Notes under the pieces: model-generated
Told to the model about the DNA's origin: nothing
Seen by the model: only the letters and a program-made list of their open reading frames with translations
Databases searched by the model: none
Position numbers and translations under genes: made by a program
Shown: piece after piece, positions 24,579-36,592 of the stretch
Position numbering within the stretch: position 1 is the stretch's first letter
How the letters are laid out: the number at the start of each line of letters is the position of its first letter
Assembly (NCBI RefSeq): GCF_027579695.1
Contig: NC_083570.1
Span: forward strand, 96,103,463 to 96,167,462
DNA length: 64,000 bases
Reading direction: 5' to 3'
DNA from: Neoarius graeffei
Taxonomy: Eukaryota > Chordata > Actinopteri > Siluriformes > Ariidae

Positions 24579-25874
24579 GAGGTCCAGCAGTTTTGTTGAA
24601 GTTTGTATTTTCTTGTCCTGCTGTTAGTCAGTAGTTGGCTTTTTTTAAATAACTGATGACTGTAAAGTTAGATTGTATGAACCCAGTCGTGGAACATCTA
24701 AAAAGTAGCTTTACACTACGTATATTCAGTGAGTGATAATTCTATGAGTGGTGGTGGTGCATGGGGGTGGGGGGGACATTGTGGATTTCCTTGTTTCTTA
24801 TGATAGGAGTGTACACCCCAACTTTTTGGTGATATATGCCCCATATTTGTTTGGGGTGTGGGGTATGAATTTGACAGGTGGCCAATTCCTACATATAGCA
24901 CCTTTAAATGTAGACTGCTTTTCAGATTTTTCAAGTGTAGGTCATAAAAAGAATTTTCCATGTTACCCAATTATTTTTGTTTAGTAGACCGAAAGCTACT
25001 GAAATTGAATCACAGACTTCCAATTTTGTTAGCACTTTTTTTTTAAATAGAACAATTAATGAATTTAAGGCCACGTGGCCCGAAATTTTCCAAAAATTTT
25101 TCCTGCTTCACCACAACCCAGTTCAAGATACTACGTCATGCATCACAGGGCTTTCCCCATTTGCGCAAAGCATTGTGGAATACAAATTTGAAACAGGAGA
25201 GAAAAGTGGCAGACGTGAGTATGAGAATGAAACATGAAAGACCAACTGCAGTAACGGAAAGCGAGAAGAAAAGACATTATGTTGCATAGGAAAGGAAACA
25301 CAGGACCAAACTAATAAATATCAGCGGTCAGCGAGCACCTCGGTGTGATCAGCTGTTCATTTAGCGACACAATGATGTAACTGTCAGTGCACAGTCAAGG
25401 TAAACCTGTAGATGGCAATAATACAACACTGTGGATGACAGCTGCCGTAAAACCCAAAAGAAGAAGAAGCAGGTAAACCTGGCATGCGCACACGGACTTC
25501 CTCTGTCTGCTTGACTGAGCGATTTCATGCATATTATTTACTAGGGAATCCCCTCAAATTAAATAACTTCCCAGCCACAGAATGGCCTGGTTTTTTTTTT
25601 TTTTTGAGATATTACAGAAATAACCATACATCACAATGACCAAATTTCAGAGGGAACTAAATTTCACCAATTTTATGAAATTGAAAGGCCATCTAGCTTT
25701 AAAACCAAATTAATTTAAATAAATGCAAATCTTTAATTAACCAGAATCCCAAATCAATGCTACAATGGGTTTGTTTTTTAGCTTTAAAGCTAAAATTAGG
25801 CTTCCTAGGGCCAAAACCTTTTCTTTTTAGATCTTTTAAATCTCTTAGTAAATTTCCTAGCATAAATAACTCTT
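24579..25874. other. No gene seen
   Basis: Mostly AT-rich sequence. Short open frames around 24977-25289 show no family features. The stretch may hold decayed repeats, but I cannot name one. Confidence 0.4.
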
Positions 25875-26118
25875 TTAAAGGTCCCATGGCATGAAATTTT
25901 CACTTTCTGAGGTTTTTTAATGTTAAAATGAGTTCCTCTGACCTTCTTAAGTCACCCCAGTGGCTAGAAATTTCATAATGTGTAAACCAAACTATGCCCA
26001 CCCTTTGTCAACATTTGAGAATGGCGTGTCAAAATGGCGCGTTGATAGGCTCTTCCCTTTACTACGTCAGCAAGGGAGATGATCCCCCACGCCCCCCCTC
26101 TGGATTCCCACCCACTGT

Positions 26119-26442
26119 ATGGATTGCCCGCCCAGCTCAAAAGTTGCCACCAAACATGGAAGTTGCGCTGTACATGGATGTGACAACACAGAAAGGAGTC
26201 TGTTTTTACTGCTGACAGGAGAGCCCCTGAAGACGCAGTGGCTTAATTTTATTTACTCCAATAATACGCCGTCGAGTCTACCTAAGATGGTGTATGTTTG
26301 TCGGAAGCATTTTCCTGAGGAATGTTTCCACAACTTGGGACAGTACAGGGAAGGTTTTGCACATCAACTGTCACTGAAGCCTGGGTCCGTACCAAGCATC
26401 CCTGCCGCGTCAGCCACAAACAGCGAACAAGTAAGTGTATAA
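26119..26442 (+). pseudogene. THAP-domain exon of a DNA transposase
   Basis: A THAP zinc finger can be read in one frame: Cys16 and Cys21 (CAVHGC), Trp41, Cys61 and His64 (VCRKHF), then ECFHN and a GSVPSI end similar to the usual AVPTIF block. That is the C2CH spacing of the family. A good donor follows the domain (GAACAA|GTAAGT, at about 26431), and the listed frame reads through it to a stop. No downstream catalytic exon is present. THAP domains bind DNA in P-element and Kolobok transposases and in host THAP proteins; the TTAA-flanked termini make the transposon reading more likely. Confidence 0.75.
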
Positions 26443-26452
26443 CTGTTAAGTC

Positions 26453-26755
26453 GTTTTGCCGTGTTTTAAAATCGGTGTGTTAGCCTTGCAATGGCTACAT
26501 TAGCTGTGCAGCTAACCGCTTCCTGCAGTTAGCCAGGTACTCTGCGCTACAAAACCAAAAAGCATGCAGCATGCTCTGTTAAACTGAGTTTAGTCTGGAA
26601 ATTGACTGTAACTTATGAGCTTATGTTTTGCCGTGTTTTAAAATCGGTGCGTTAGCCTTGCAATGGCTACATTAGCTGTGCAGCTAACCGCTTCCTGCAG
26701 TTAGCCAGGTACTCTGCGCTACAAAACCAAAAAGCATGCAGCATGCTCTGTTATA
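26453..26755. repeat. 172-bp tandem duplication
   Basis: GTTTTGCCGTGTTTTAAAAT and the following ~130 bp appear at 26453 and again at 26625, nearly identical, inside the TTAA-flanked element. Confidence 0.9.
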
Positions 26756-27244
26756 ATAGCCAATCAAAACAGTTTTTACAAAGACACCCACATTCTTTTT
26801 TTTAAGTCACTCGTTCATTTTATTTGTTTGTTTGTTCAGTAAAAACCCAAACATTTGTTGAATTTATTTTATTTCCTCGCGTCGCACCTTAATGACGTCA
26901 GCGCGTGGTATTTTTCCCTTCGCGGTTTGTTCCTTCTCTCTCGCCATAGTAAGACACCCACATCCACTTGTTCTGACCCACTGGAGGCAGCGTCACAGTG
27001 CTGTTAGCCAATCAGAGGTAACACGTTTACATGTCATGAATATTAATGATAAGAGCTGAAATCCTGTCGCTCTCCCGCCACCCGCTCCTCCACCAAACTA
27101 GAACAGCCTGAAACAGGAGAACCACAGCATTTTTTTCATCAAAACCGGCTCACAGGGCATTCATTCATACTAGAGACCACCACACAATTAATGAAAAAAC
27201 GATGCCATGGGACCTTTAAATGAATACTAATTATACATTATATT

Positions 27245-27425
27245 AATTGCATTTAGCAGACACTCTTATCCAGAGCAACATACAACATACCCAGAGCAGC
27301 CTGGGGAGCAGTTAGGAGTTAAGTGCCTTACTTAAGGGCACTTCAGCTACTCTTGCTGGTCCAGGGAATTGAACTGGTGACCTTTTGGTCCTAAAGCTGC
27401 TTCTCTAACCATGGGCTTCCCCCAT
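27245..27425 (-). mobile_element. SINE-like repeat (family D)
   Basis: TTTAGCAGACACTCTTATCC starts a ~180-bp block that recurs at 42531-42710, with a more distant relative at 40424-40562. It ends in a reversed B-box-like stretch, and minus-strand orientation is inferred from that. It is a dispersed fish repeat. Confidence 0.6.
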
Positions 27426-28357
27426 GCATGTTGTGATTAGTAATAAAAACTGCACACATTCAGGTGTCTTCACAAGTCAAACATTCCATTCTCAGATCCC
27501 CTTAGGACTAGACTCAACAAACACCCTGTATTTTTGAAAACCATTAACCAAAATAATACTTCTGTTACTCTGGCCTTTCCAATACTCCCACAGCAAATAA
27601 GTCCAATTCCCCCAGCACTCATCACTTCCAGCTTAAATAACCCTGAACCTACTGTATGTACCTAGAATTGCTCTTACATCCTTAGACTGAGACATATGCC
27701 TCTTTTCATTGGTATACCCCTAATCCTTAAATCTTCTATACCAAATTACCCAAAAAGCCTCAAATCTCCTGTTTATATACCACACTCTATTGATCCAATT
27801 AGCCTTCAGAATGACTTTACAGTTGAAATTAGTTTGATATTTCAAGCTTATTTAGCACTTCAACTAAAGCACCATTCAAAAACTTTAAATTTGACCCCCC
27901 CAAGAAATGGTGCCAGTGCCAGTCATTTCCCAACCTCATTACACATGAAAATGAGCAGAGTGCACCATGCGGATTGCAATAACACAATTCCTTGCATGGA
28001 TAAATCAAAGAAGCTATCAGGCAAACTTCCCCATTAATCTTCTCTGATCCACATGGCCCATTCACATGTCAGGCCCAAATGCTACATCTGCCTCCCATCT
28101 TCCCCCACTCCAGAGACCCCATGGTGATACTTAATAGGAATTAACATCTTCCTATTGAAAAATGAAAACATGCATGAGTTAGTTTATTGCAATTACACAA
28201 AATCAATTGAGTCAGGGCACAACTGCTGTATAAATAGTTGCAACAGTGGTTCATACTGAGGCGATGAATCATACAGTATAAAACACCCAACAGTTAACAT
28301 TCATGTGAACATAATGAGCTCAATGTCGCAAATCTTATTTTTATTAGTCTAATGCCA
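27426..28357. other. No gene seen
   Basis: AT-rich unique sequence. The 113-codon open frame at 27696-28037 has no recognisable domain. Confidence 0.4.
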
Positions 28358-28736
28358 TGCTTGTCAATCATACTTAGGATTAAATATACAAATGAGACTT
28401 GATATTAGCTATTCTGATGGCCTCGAGAGGTTCACAATTCCCCATATTAAAAATGTCCCACTGAACCTGCTATTGCCTTTCAGATCACTTCCATGCATAG
28501 GGCAAAAAATGTTGAATTTAGCTGATGAATAATAATCATAATGCAGATGCTTGTCAATCATACTTAGGATTAAATATACAAATGAGACCTGATATTAGCT
28601 ATTCTGATGGCCTTGAGAGGTTCACAATTCCCCATATTAAAAATGTCCCACTGAACCTGTTATTGCCTTTCAGATCACTTCCATGCGTAGGGCAATAAAT
28701 GTAGAATTTAGCTAATAATAATCATAATGCAGATTA
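28358..28736. repeat. 190-bp tandem duplication of unique DNA
   Basis: GCTTGTCAATCATACTTAGG begins at 28359 and again at 28549. The two units match along almost their whole length with about ten small differences. It is not one of the dispersed repeats of this window. Confidence 0.9.
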
Positions 28737-29139
28737 GATGGGGATGGATTGACATTTGAAGGACAGTGCGAAGGGAAGCAGTGTCATGTTTGAATAGAAG
28801 AAATGCTAATGCAGCACCCTTTGGGCATGCTCCTGAAGTGCTGTCTGTCCAATCTGGCTCATCTCATCACATCAGTGCCATTTGCAGACAGATGCCCTCT
28901 ATCATCAGAACAAGCAAGCAGCATCAAGGAAGAGGCCTGAGACCAGAGCAGGAGAACAAGAGAGAAAGACAGTGACACAGAAAGAGAAAGAGACATGTCC
29001 CTACTCCTACTAAAACCCCTGACTTCCCTCTCCCTAATAACCCCACAACCCACCACGGTATTCCTACTGTTCTCATGGTTGGCACTTTTTTGTTTCTACT
29101 GTTATTAGAATTCTTGCTATTATTATTATTATTATTATT
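28737..29139. other. No gene seen
   Basis: Unique sequence ending in an ATT run at about 29118-29139, into which the next SINE inserted. Confidence 0.4.
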
Positions 29140-29484
29140 GGCGGCACAGTGGTGTAGTGGTTAGTACTGTCGCCTCACAGCAAGAAGGTCCTGGGTTCGA
29201 GCCCAGTGGCCGGCAAGGGCCTTTCTGTGTGGCATTTGCATGTTCTCCCCGTGTCTGCGTGGGTTTCCTCCGGGTGCTCCGGTTTCCCCCACAGTCCAAA
29301 GACATGCAGGTTAGTTTAATTGGTGGCTCTAAATTGACCAAAGGTGTGAATGGTTGTTTGTCTCTGTGTCAGCCCTGTGATAATCTGACGACTTGTCAAA
29401 GGTGTACCCTGCCTCTCACCCATAGTCAGCTGGGATAGGCTCCAGCTTGCCTGTGACCCTGTAGAACAGGATAAGTGGCTACAG
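29140..29484 (+). mobile_element. SINE family A, full-length, diverged
   Basis: It starts GGCGGCACAGTGGTGTAGTGG, keeps the B box GGGTTCGAGCCC, and ends GATAATCGATGG. ATT runs on both sides make the duplication hard to define. Confidence 0.88.
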
Positions 29485-29823
29485 ATAATCGATGGATTAT
29501 TATTATTATTATTATAAAGTAAGAATAAAAATAGGTATTACAAACTTTGAATCAAGACACATATACATTTTTCTAGGACACAATTTAGGACAAGCGCTAA
29601 TGGATCTTCAGTGGACTGTGCCAATTTCCTTAACCAGAAAGGCAACTGTTACCCAGGTGCCAGTTGGACACATTTCAAAAAGTGTGAAATGTGGCTGACT
29701 GTGTCCAGAACTCCTGCTGCTGCTGACATTCAGGGCTCCAAGAAGGATGTGGAGCTATCAAATAATGAAGGACTTCTGAGAGCACCTGAGCACCAAAACA
29801 CTGCTGTGTGAATCACTCACTGC

Positions 29824-30232
29824 TGTTACAGCATGGGCTCGTTCACACACCGCAATATAAGGGTTTAAAGTTCAAACAAAAATACGTTTATTAACCAATG
29901 CAAAATATAACAACTCAAAAGTGTCTAGGGTATGAATGTAGTGATGGTCGCGCCTGAGTGGATGTGTGTTTGTGTCAGTATATGGTAAATGTTGAGGCAA
30001 AGAAAAAGAGAGGGGGGAGAAAAGGAGCAAAAAGCCAGAAAACAGGAGGACAACAAAGAGTGCCCACACAAAGAATAAAAGTGCCTACCAGAGAGGGAGA
30101 GAGACCCCACCTTATAGGCCGTACCACCTACACAGGTGTACTTAATGATCTAACCTAATCAGTCAGGCCCAGACCTACGGTACCTGTGCACTGGCAGACT
30201 GGTGCTTGAAGGGGGTCCAAGGGGTCGTCACA
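29824..30232 (-). mobile_element. Solo LTR
   Basis: A 409-bp block starting TGTTACAGC and ending GTCGTCACA, with CTGC on both sides (29820-29823 and 30233-30236). On the minus strand it reads TGTGACG...TGTAACA, with a TATA-like CCTATAAGG and then AATAAACG. The order fits an LTR. No internal retroelement sequence remains beside it. The family is unknown. Confidence 0.72.
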
Positions 30233-30589
30233 CTGCACAATATGGAGGAAAAACATAACAACGGCCAGAGTTAAAGTCGAAACCATCACCTAAAGGATTA
30301 ATTACCATCAAACCATCGAGGATGCTGGATATACAAGGCTCCAAGTTGGCTTCCAACTCTAAGAATGTAAGCTATGAGTAATTTTCAGAGTCAACCCTTG
30401 AAGTATTATTTCTAAGTTAAAAATGAAAACAATAAACAAGATTAGAACATTATGGGTCAAGTGGTCAAAGCTACAATTTGAGTTCAATTACCTTTTTTTG
30501 TTGTTGTTTTTTTGCTTGTTTGCTTCAAAGTGCATGAGACATATTGGGGCTGAGGGCCTGATTACTTAGCAAAGAACATCCACTGCAGA

Positions 30590-30968
30590 AAAGAAAGCAC
30601 AAGCACAACTTTATTCATCACACACTTGCGAAATTCCTCTCTGCATTTAACCCATCTGAAGCAGTGAACACACGTACACACACACGTGAGCAATGAGCAC
30701 ACACACATACCCAGAGCAGTAGGCAGCCATGCTAACAGCGCCCGGGGAACAGTTGGGAGTTAGGTGGCTCGCTCAAGGGCACCTCAGCCCAAGGCTATCC
30801 CATATTAACCTAGCCTGCATGTCTTTGGACTGTGGGGGAAACCGGAGCACCTGGAGGAAACCCACGCAGACACGTGGAGAACATGCAAACTCCACACAGA
30901 AAGGCCCCCGCTGGCCGCTGGGCCCGAGCCCAGAACCCCCTTGCTGTGAGGCGACCATGCTAACCAAG
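30590..30968 (-). mobile_element. Chimeric SINE (A head, B tail), copy 2
   Basis: The minus strand runs from an A-type tRNA head at about 30968 into the B-type body near 30800 and ends near 30590. The junction (CTCAGCCCAAGGC, then TTAACCTA) is the same as in the copies at 13048 and 62706. Confidence 0.8.
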
Positions 30969-31145
30969 TTGTGCAAACATTTCAGTGTTTGAAAACCAGT
31001 CATGAATTATGTTATGCCAACCCTTGGTAAGGAGTTCTCAAAAAAATTCCATAAGTACAAAGAAGGCAGTAAACAGCAGGCTAAATCTGGCACTGCAATA
31101 CCTTCTGGGAGCCAGTTGCACCCAGTTGAATACCAGGCAGGGAGC

Positions 31146-31186
<41 letters not shown>
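31146..31186. repeat. (AAT)n microsatellite
   Basis: About 13 AAT units. A second, imperfect AAT run is at 31465-31501. Confidence 0.95.
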
Positions 31187-31188
<2 letters not shown>

Positions 31189-31501
31189 CTCTGCCAAGAC
31201 CACAGCTGAGAATGTTCAGAGAACTGGCTTGAATCCTTCATGATGTGTGCACATCTAAAACAAGTTCCCAAAATACTGCTATACCAGCTAAGACTGTACA
31301 GCCGAATATTGTTTCCCATACAAAAATCCATTTTTAGAAAGCAATTTGGGTAAACAGCTCTGATGCTGATAATAATAATTTTCAGCAAAAATGAGGTTGC
31401 CATGAAAAATACTGCACATGTGCTATTTTTATGTGGTATAAACCAATACTAGGCTATGCCTATGCAATAATAATAATAATAATGATAATAATAATAATAA
31501 T

Positions 31502-33201
31502 GTGTCTCATTCTTTCATTAGTCTTCAGGAAGTGCTTCACAAACTTGATGCAAAAGGCTCAGTAATAATATATTAAATTTAAAATAGCATTCAGTATAAA
31601 ATAGCATTCAACCCTGACCAAGATGAAGGGGTTACTGAGGATGCATGAACAAATAAATACATTTTATAATAAAAATGCAAATCAAACTGGAGCTACATAA
31701 TCATCCAAAATTTAAACTATGCATCATAACTGAATCTAATCCTTCTGTAGTTTGAAAACTTTTTTTTCCATTTTTCTCAACAACAGTGTGTCATATAGTG
31801 TCAGAAACAACACTGTTTGAGATGAGTGTGTGATGTTGTAGGACTGTGGCTTACATGATGGCAAAAGAATTGACAAAATTTGAATACAAACTATCTTACT
31901 GGTCATGAGAACAGATTTAGAAATGTAAACATTACCATCAATTTTATGGATGCTATTTTATAGTACAAGACTGATTTACACAACCTTGTTTTTCCCCACA
32001 AATAGAGTCTTCAAATTCTAATCCTTTGTGTCAGACGCACTTAGCTTTTTGCAGCTGTCCTGAGAAAACCCTACAAGACTTTCAGACAAGGCATGAAAAA
32101 GGCTGTCATGTGCACTAATGAGTCCAGCATAGATTCATGACTCAGTTAAGATGAAAAAGCCACTAGAACAGATTTCAGACGAGGATGTACAATGGCACAA
32201 TGTAGGCCAGAACAGCAAGCATTCCCAGGAGGCCATTCAAAAGAAAGCAAATATGTCTGTTTTTAAAGCACTGCAGTGTGTACTTATGTAACAACTGACC
32301 TCAATGTGTTTGCAGAGTTCAGGGCAATCCGCTGCACATTCTTACAGTTGCTACTCGTTTATCTGTCTGATCAGTTGAACAATTCCAATCAAAGGAACTG
32401 AGAGTTCAGCAAACATCATAAACTCTCTTGAGACCCACATTCCACAAAACGGGGCTTTACCCTGTGACCTAAAGGATCTCCCAGAGAGTTCCCACACACT
32501 GCATTCATTACAGCTTTGCAATCACACTGGCTGAGCACAAAAGGCACAAGCTAACACTATTTTGTTTGAACAACCTTAAAACATACAAAAAAAAAAAAAA
32601 AGGACAAATCCTATGAGGCAAGGTTTTGTATACTTTATGTGTCTCTAAAAATAGAAAAGAGGCTCATACAAGAGCACTTCGCTCTTTTCAGTGTGGTAAC
32701 AGCATGACCCAATTCTATACATGGCTCGCTTCCAGCAGGCTTGGGGAAGTTAAGGTGAAGCACAATTCATGGGTGAAGGCATCTAATGTGGCTTTATTTT
32801 TAGACTGCTACATATGAAAACAGTCACAGCCTGGGGAATAAAGTCACTGGAGTGTAAGGCCTAGTTTGGCAAAACAACATGCACTTCTACAGCTACACAA
32901 ATGGACTCCAGAATCCATGATCGAGAGACTCTGGGAACATGATCTAACATTCTCCGACAGTAATGGCTAAAAGGATGCATAGAAAATGGATGCCTCTTTT
33001 CACAAACATAGTTATAAATGCAGTTTGTATTTTTAAAGTATTGCTAAACCTATAATAATTGTACAGATTCATTTCAGTGCACTCTCATACCATCACAGAT
33101 GCTGTCTTTTGAACTGTGCACTGATAACAAGCCGGATGGTCCCTCTCCTCTTTAGCCTGGAGGATGTGGTGTCCATGATTTCCAAAAGAATTTCTACTTT
33201 T
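31502..33201. other. Unique DNA without genes
   Basis: No recognisable repeat or ORF. The part from about 32000 to 32560 is less AT-rich and complex, and could include conserved non-coding sequence. Confidence 0.4.
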
Positions 33202-33213
33202 GATTCATCAGAC

Positions 33214-33591
33214 GGGCGGCACGGTGGTGTAGTGGTTAGCGCTGTCGCCTCACAGCAAGAAGGTCCGGGTTCGAGCCCCGTGGCCGGCGAGGGCCTTTCT
33301 GTGCGGAGTTTGCATGTTCTCCCCGTGTCCACGTGGGTTTCCTCCGGGCACTCTGGTTTCCCCCACAGTCCAAAGACATGCAGGTTAGGTTAACTGGTGA
33401 CTCTAAATTGACCGTAGGTGTGAATGTGAGTGTGAATGGTTGTTTGTGTCTATGTGTCAGCCCTGTGATGACCTGGCAACTTGTCCAGGGTGTACCCTGC
33501 CTTTCGCCCGTGGTCAGCTGGGATAGGCTCCAGCTTGCCTGTGACCCTGTAGAACAGGATAAAGCAGCTAGAGATAATGAGATGATGATGA
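33214..33591 (+). mobile_element. SINE family A, full copy
   Basis: A complete copy with a ~12-bp duplication (GA(T/C)TCATCAGAC) at 33202-33213 and 33592-33603. The tail is short: GAGATGATGATGA. Confidence 0.92.
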
Positions 33592-33619
33592 GACTCATCA
33601 GACCTCAGGACAATTTTCC

Positions 33620-34340
33620 ACTTCGCCTCAGTCTATCATAAAAGAGCTCAGGCCCAGAGAAGGTGGCAGTCTTTCTGGAGATTGTTTATCTATGGTTTTA
33701 ACTTGCATTTGTGGATCCAGCAATGAACTGTTTTCACAGATGATGGTTTTCTGAAGTGTTCCTGAGCCCATACAGTGATTTCCACTACAGACACATGTCT
33801 GCTTTTAATGCACTGTTGCCTAAGGGCCTGAAGATCATAGGCATCTAATGTCAGTTTTCAGCCTTGTCTCTTGCATACAGAGATTTCTCCAGATTCTCTG
33901 AATCTTTTAATAATATTATGTACCATAGATGATGTGATCCCCAAATTCTTTTGAATTTTACATTGAGGAACGCTATTCTTAAATTGTTGCACTGTTTGCC
34001 CACGCAGGCTTTCACAGAGCGTTGAACCCCTCCCCATCTTTACTTCTGAAAGACTCAGCCTCTCTGGGATGCTCTTTCTGTAGCCAGTCATGTTACTGAC
34101 CTGTTGCCCATTAACCAAATTTACACAACTTTTTCAGTCTTTTGTTACCCCTGTCCCAACTTTTTTGAAACATGTTGCTGACATCAAATTCAAAATGAGC
34201 ACATATTTTTCAAAAAACAATACAATTTCTCAGTTTCAACATTTGATATGTTGTCTTTATACTATTTTCAATGAAATATAGGGTTTCCATGATTTGTGAA
34301 TCTTCACATTCATTTTTTATTTATGTTCTACACAGTGTCG
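33620..34340 (-). mobile_element. Tc1-like transposon remnant
   Basis: The minus strand (34118-33858) reads a Tc1-type helix-turn-helix region, GITSSMVHNIIKRFRESGEI, followed by a degraded stretch related to the next transposase segment (VWAQEHFRKPSS). The catalytic part is missing. A more decayed relative is at 55265-55945. Confidence 0.7.
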
Positions 34341-35435
34341 GAAATTAATGGAATTGGAATTGTAATTATAAGCTGCTAATGAACATCTAAAACTATCTGA
34401 TATGGGCAAAAACCAGCTGTATCTGAAACAAAGAATCAGAATTATTGCATAAGGCTATATTTCCTAACTAATCCTGTCAATCTGGCAAATGCTAACCTAT
34501 TAAGCTGAGACAAAGGAAGGTAGATAAATTCAATTGTGTTTCTCAATTTAAAATACAACAAATACATTGACTATACAAGACAAAAGAAACATTATGTAAG
34601 ATGAGCTTGGTACAATAATGAACTATAACTAAGCAAAACTGTACAAATTGTATAACATATACTAATGTTAAAGATATACTGCAGCTTTAAAACTGTAAAT
34701 GGTATATGCTATTTGAGATTGCCTTGTCATCAAAGTAAATATTTAACAGCCTATGTACAATACAAAGACTAGTGATGACACATTACAGGTTGCTAGCACA
34801 CATCTAAAAACACCTGATGTGGGGAAGATCTTCCAGGACAACTGCTTCTAGGGAACCTCACTTCCCAGCTCTTGGGAGAGTGCATAAAGCAGGATCTGTT
34901 TCATAAAAAAAAAAACCACACACCTGCTCATGTGCTTTGAAGACAAGATGATGGGATTTACCAACATGATACACTCAGGAACAAAAGACTGCATTGTTTC
35001 ATACTGTGCTGAGGGAAAGCACTGTCCCCCCTGCTGTTGTTTCTGTTCTTTTGCACAGTGCATCATGATGCAGTCGAATGTGCATTGTGTGAAACAGATT
35101 TATATGCTAGCTTAGTCATTTGCTGGCAGTGTTCTAGGTCAGATGTGAACTTCATTGGTGCAAAAAGAAAAAAAGGGACAATCCACAAATACACATGCTG
35201 CTCTCTTTACTATTTATTTCCACACAGCTCTTGCTCATCTACCTAACCAATGAGTTCCCTTCCACCCCAATACACCTAATCCGGTTTATCAAAGTGTTCA
35301 GGAATATCAAGCATCTTAGATTATATTCATGACTAAATCCTGCAAGGAGGGTGGCTCCAGAACAGAAGAATTTTAGGATGTCTTATTGTTAACTGTGGGT
35401 GAAGATTTAACAAGTATAATAATTAATTTGTTTAT
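34341..35435. other. No gene seen
   Basis: AT-rich unique sequence. Overlapping short frames around 34930-35246 on the plus strand show no family features. Confidence 0.4.
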
Positions 35436-35439
35436 TCAA

Positions 35440-35539
35440 TCATCATCAGTAATTGCTTTATCCTGGTCAGGATTATGGAGCCCATCCTGGGACCACTGGG
35501 CACAAGCACCCTGGGACAGGGTACCTGTTCATTGCAGGG

Positions 35540-35574
<35 letters not shown>

Positions 35575-35757
35575 TCAATCCTAGGGACGCTCACCTAAAT
35601 GCATGTTTTTTGGAGGTGGAAGGAAACTGTAGAATCCGAATGAAACCCACATGGAGATGGGATGAAAATGAGAAACTCAGAATGGCTTCTGGGAATCTGG
35701 GACCCTGGAGCTGTGAGGCAAAAATGCTTCCTGCTGCACCATGGGTGCTCCTGCCCA
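35440..35757 (-). mobile_element. Older SINE-like repeat (family C)
   Basis: The sequence ATTGCTTTATCCTGGTCAGG to CATGGGTGCTCCTGCCC resembles a fish SINE in reverse, with a CA run inside (35539-35572). It differs from families A and B. The AAT run after it (35758-35779) may be an insertion site. Confidence 0.5.
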
Positions 35758-35879
35758 ATAATAATAATAATAATAATAACTTTTAATAATACCTTTAAAA
35801 AGACAGTGCACACCTTTGTAGATAATAATACAACATCATTAAAGATTTGCTCTGAAAAAAAACAATAATTACCATCTTA

Positions 35880-36590
35880 AAACTGATAAGACTTGATACA
35901 TTTCTGGCTCATTTCTAGCAGATTATTCCATATCTTGAGAAGATTGTCTTAGCCATGCTGCAGGAGAATTGGGGAACCAGCTAATTGTACTGAGCGGGCT
36001 TGACTGTAGGACTTGACAAGGTCACAAGGGCAGGCAGCAACTCTCAAAAATGTGATGAGTCATGGAATCCACGGACACATGTCGGCCGAAACGAATCCGA
36101 GAAAATCGCAAAAGAAGCATTAATTAATTAATGTGGCTGTGGATTCCATGACTCGTCACAAATGAGAATGTTTACTGCAATATACGAATAAACAGGAAGC
36201 CACAGAGGAGAAAAAAAAAACCAATCTGATGCAATATGGTTTTTATAAACTTGTGAATTAGTCATCAAAGCTTTCAACATTAGGCAATTAAATAAAAAGG
36301 TCTAATTTAAAGGATGATGAAATATATATTTGTAATACTGTAATCTTAAAAAAACTTGCATTTTGACAATCTTAAAATTCTACATTGTCTGATGTGGAGG
36401 GACAAGAAAAAGTTTTAGTTAAACAACACTGAAGTGCTTACACTTTTACCCTATCAAGAAATCTTGGGCCACATTCATAAGAATCCTAATTGACACTAAA
36501 GGTTCCTAACTCAATGTTTCTTCTTAAGACCAATTCACAAAACTGTTGCAAGGAACTTTTATGAAGGAATTAGTTTTTATTACACTCACT
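35880..36590. other. No gene; a short palindrome inside
   Basis: Unique sequence except for the hairpin at 36052-36159. Confidence 0.45.
36052..36159. repeat. 108-bp hairpin-forming inverted repeat
   Basis: GTGATGAGTCATGGAATCCAC at 36052 is the reverse complement, with one mismatch, of GTGGATTCCATGACTCGTCAC ending at 36159. The loop holds a CpG-containing stretch and TTAATTAATTAATG. It could be a tiny MITE. Confidence 0.85.
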
Positions 36591-36592
36591 GG

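Larger units (their letters stand above)
25879..27215 (+). mobile_element. TTAA-flanked DNA transposon remnant with a THAP exon
   Basis: The ends AGGTCCCATGGCAT and ATGCCATGGGACCT are perfect inverted repeats, with TTAA on both sides (25875-25878 and 27216-27219). TTAA targets are typical of Kolobok and piggyBac; the THAP exon inside favours Kolobok. Only the first exon of a transposase remains. A 172-bp internal segment is duplicated in tandem (from 26453 and from 26625). Confidence 0.82.

Noticed and set aside
25994-26215. A short frame overlapping the THAP exon
   Set aside because: It uses another frame and breaks the Cys/His pattern that identifies THAP.
29492-29811. Two overlapping frames of 66-68 codons before the solo LTR
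   Set aside because: No start context, domain or conservation supports either. They may be part of a decayed repeat.
31009-31403. Frames with long Asn or Ile runs (also at 49789-50034)
   Set aside because: They are translations of AAT microsatellites.
33236-33641. Protein-coding frames across SINE copies (also at 37677-38371, 43420-43807, 48700-49136, 54634-54861)
   Set aside because: The same peptides recur in every SINE copy in both orientations, and no protein family matches. They are products of the repeat sequence.
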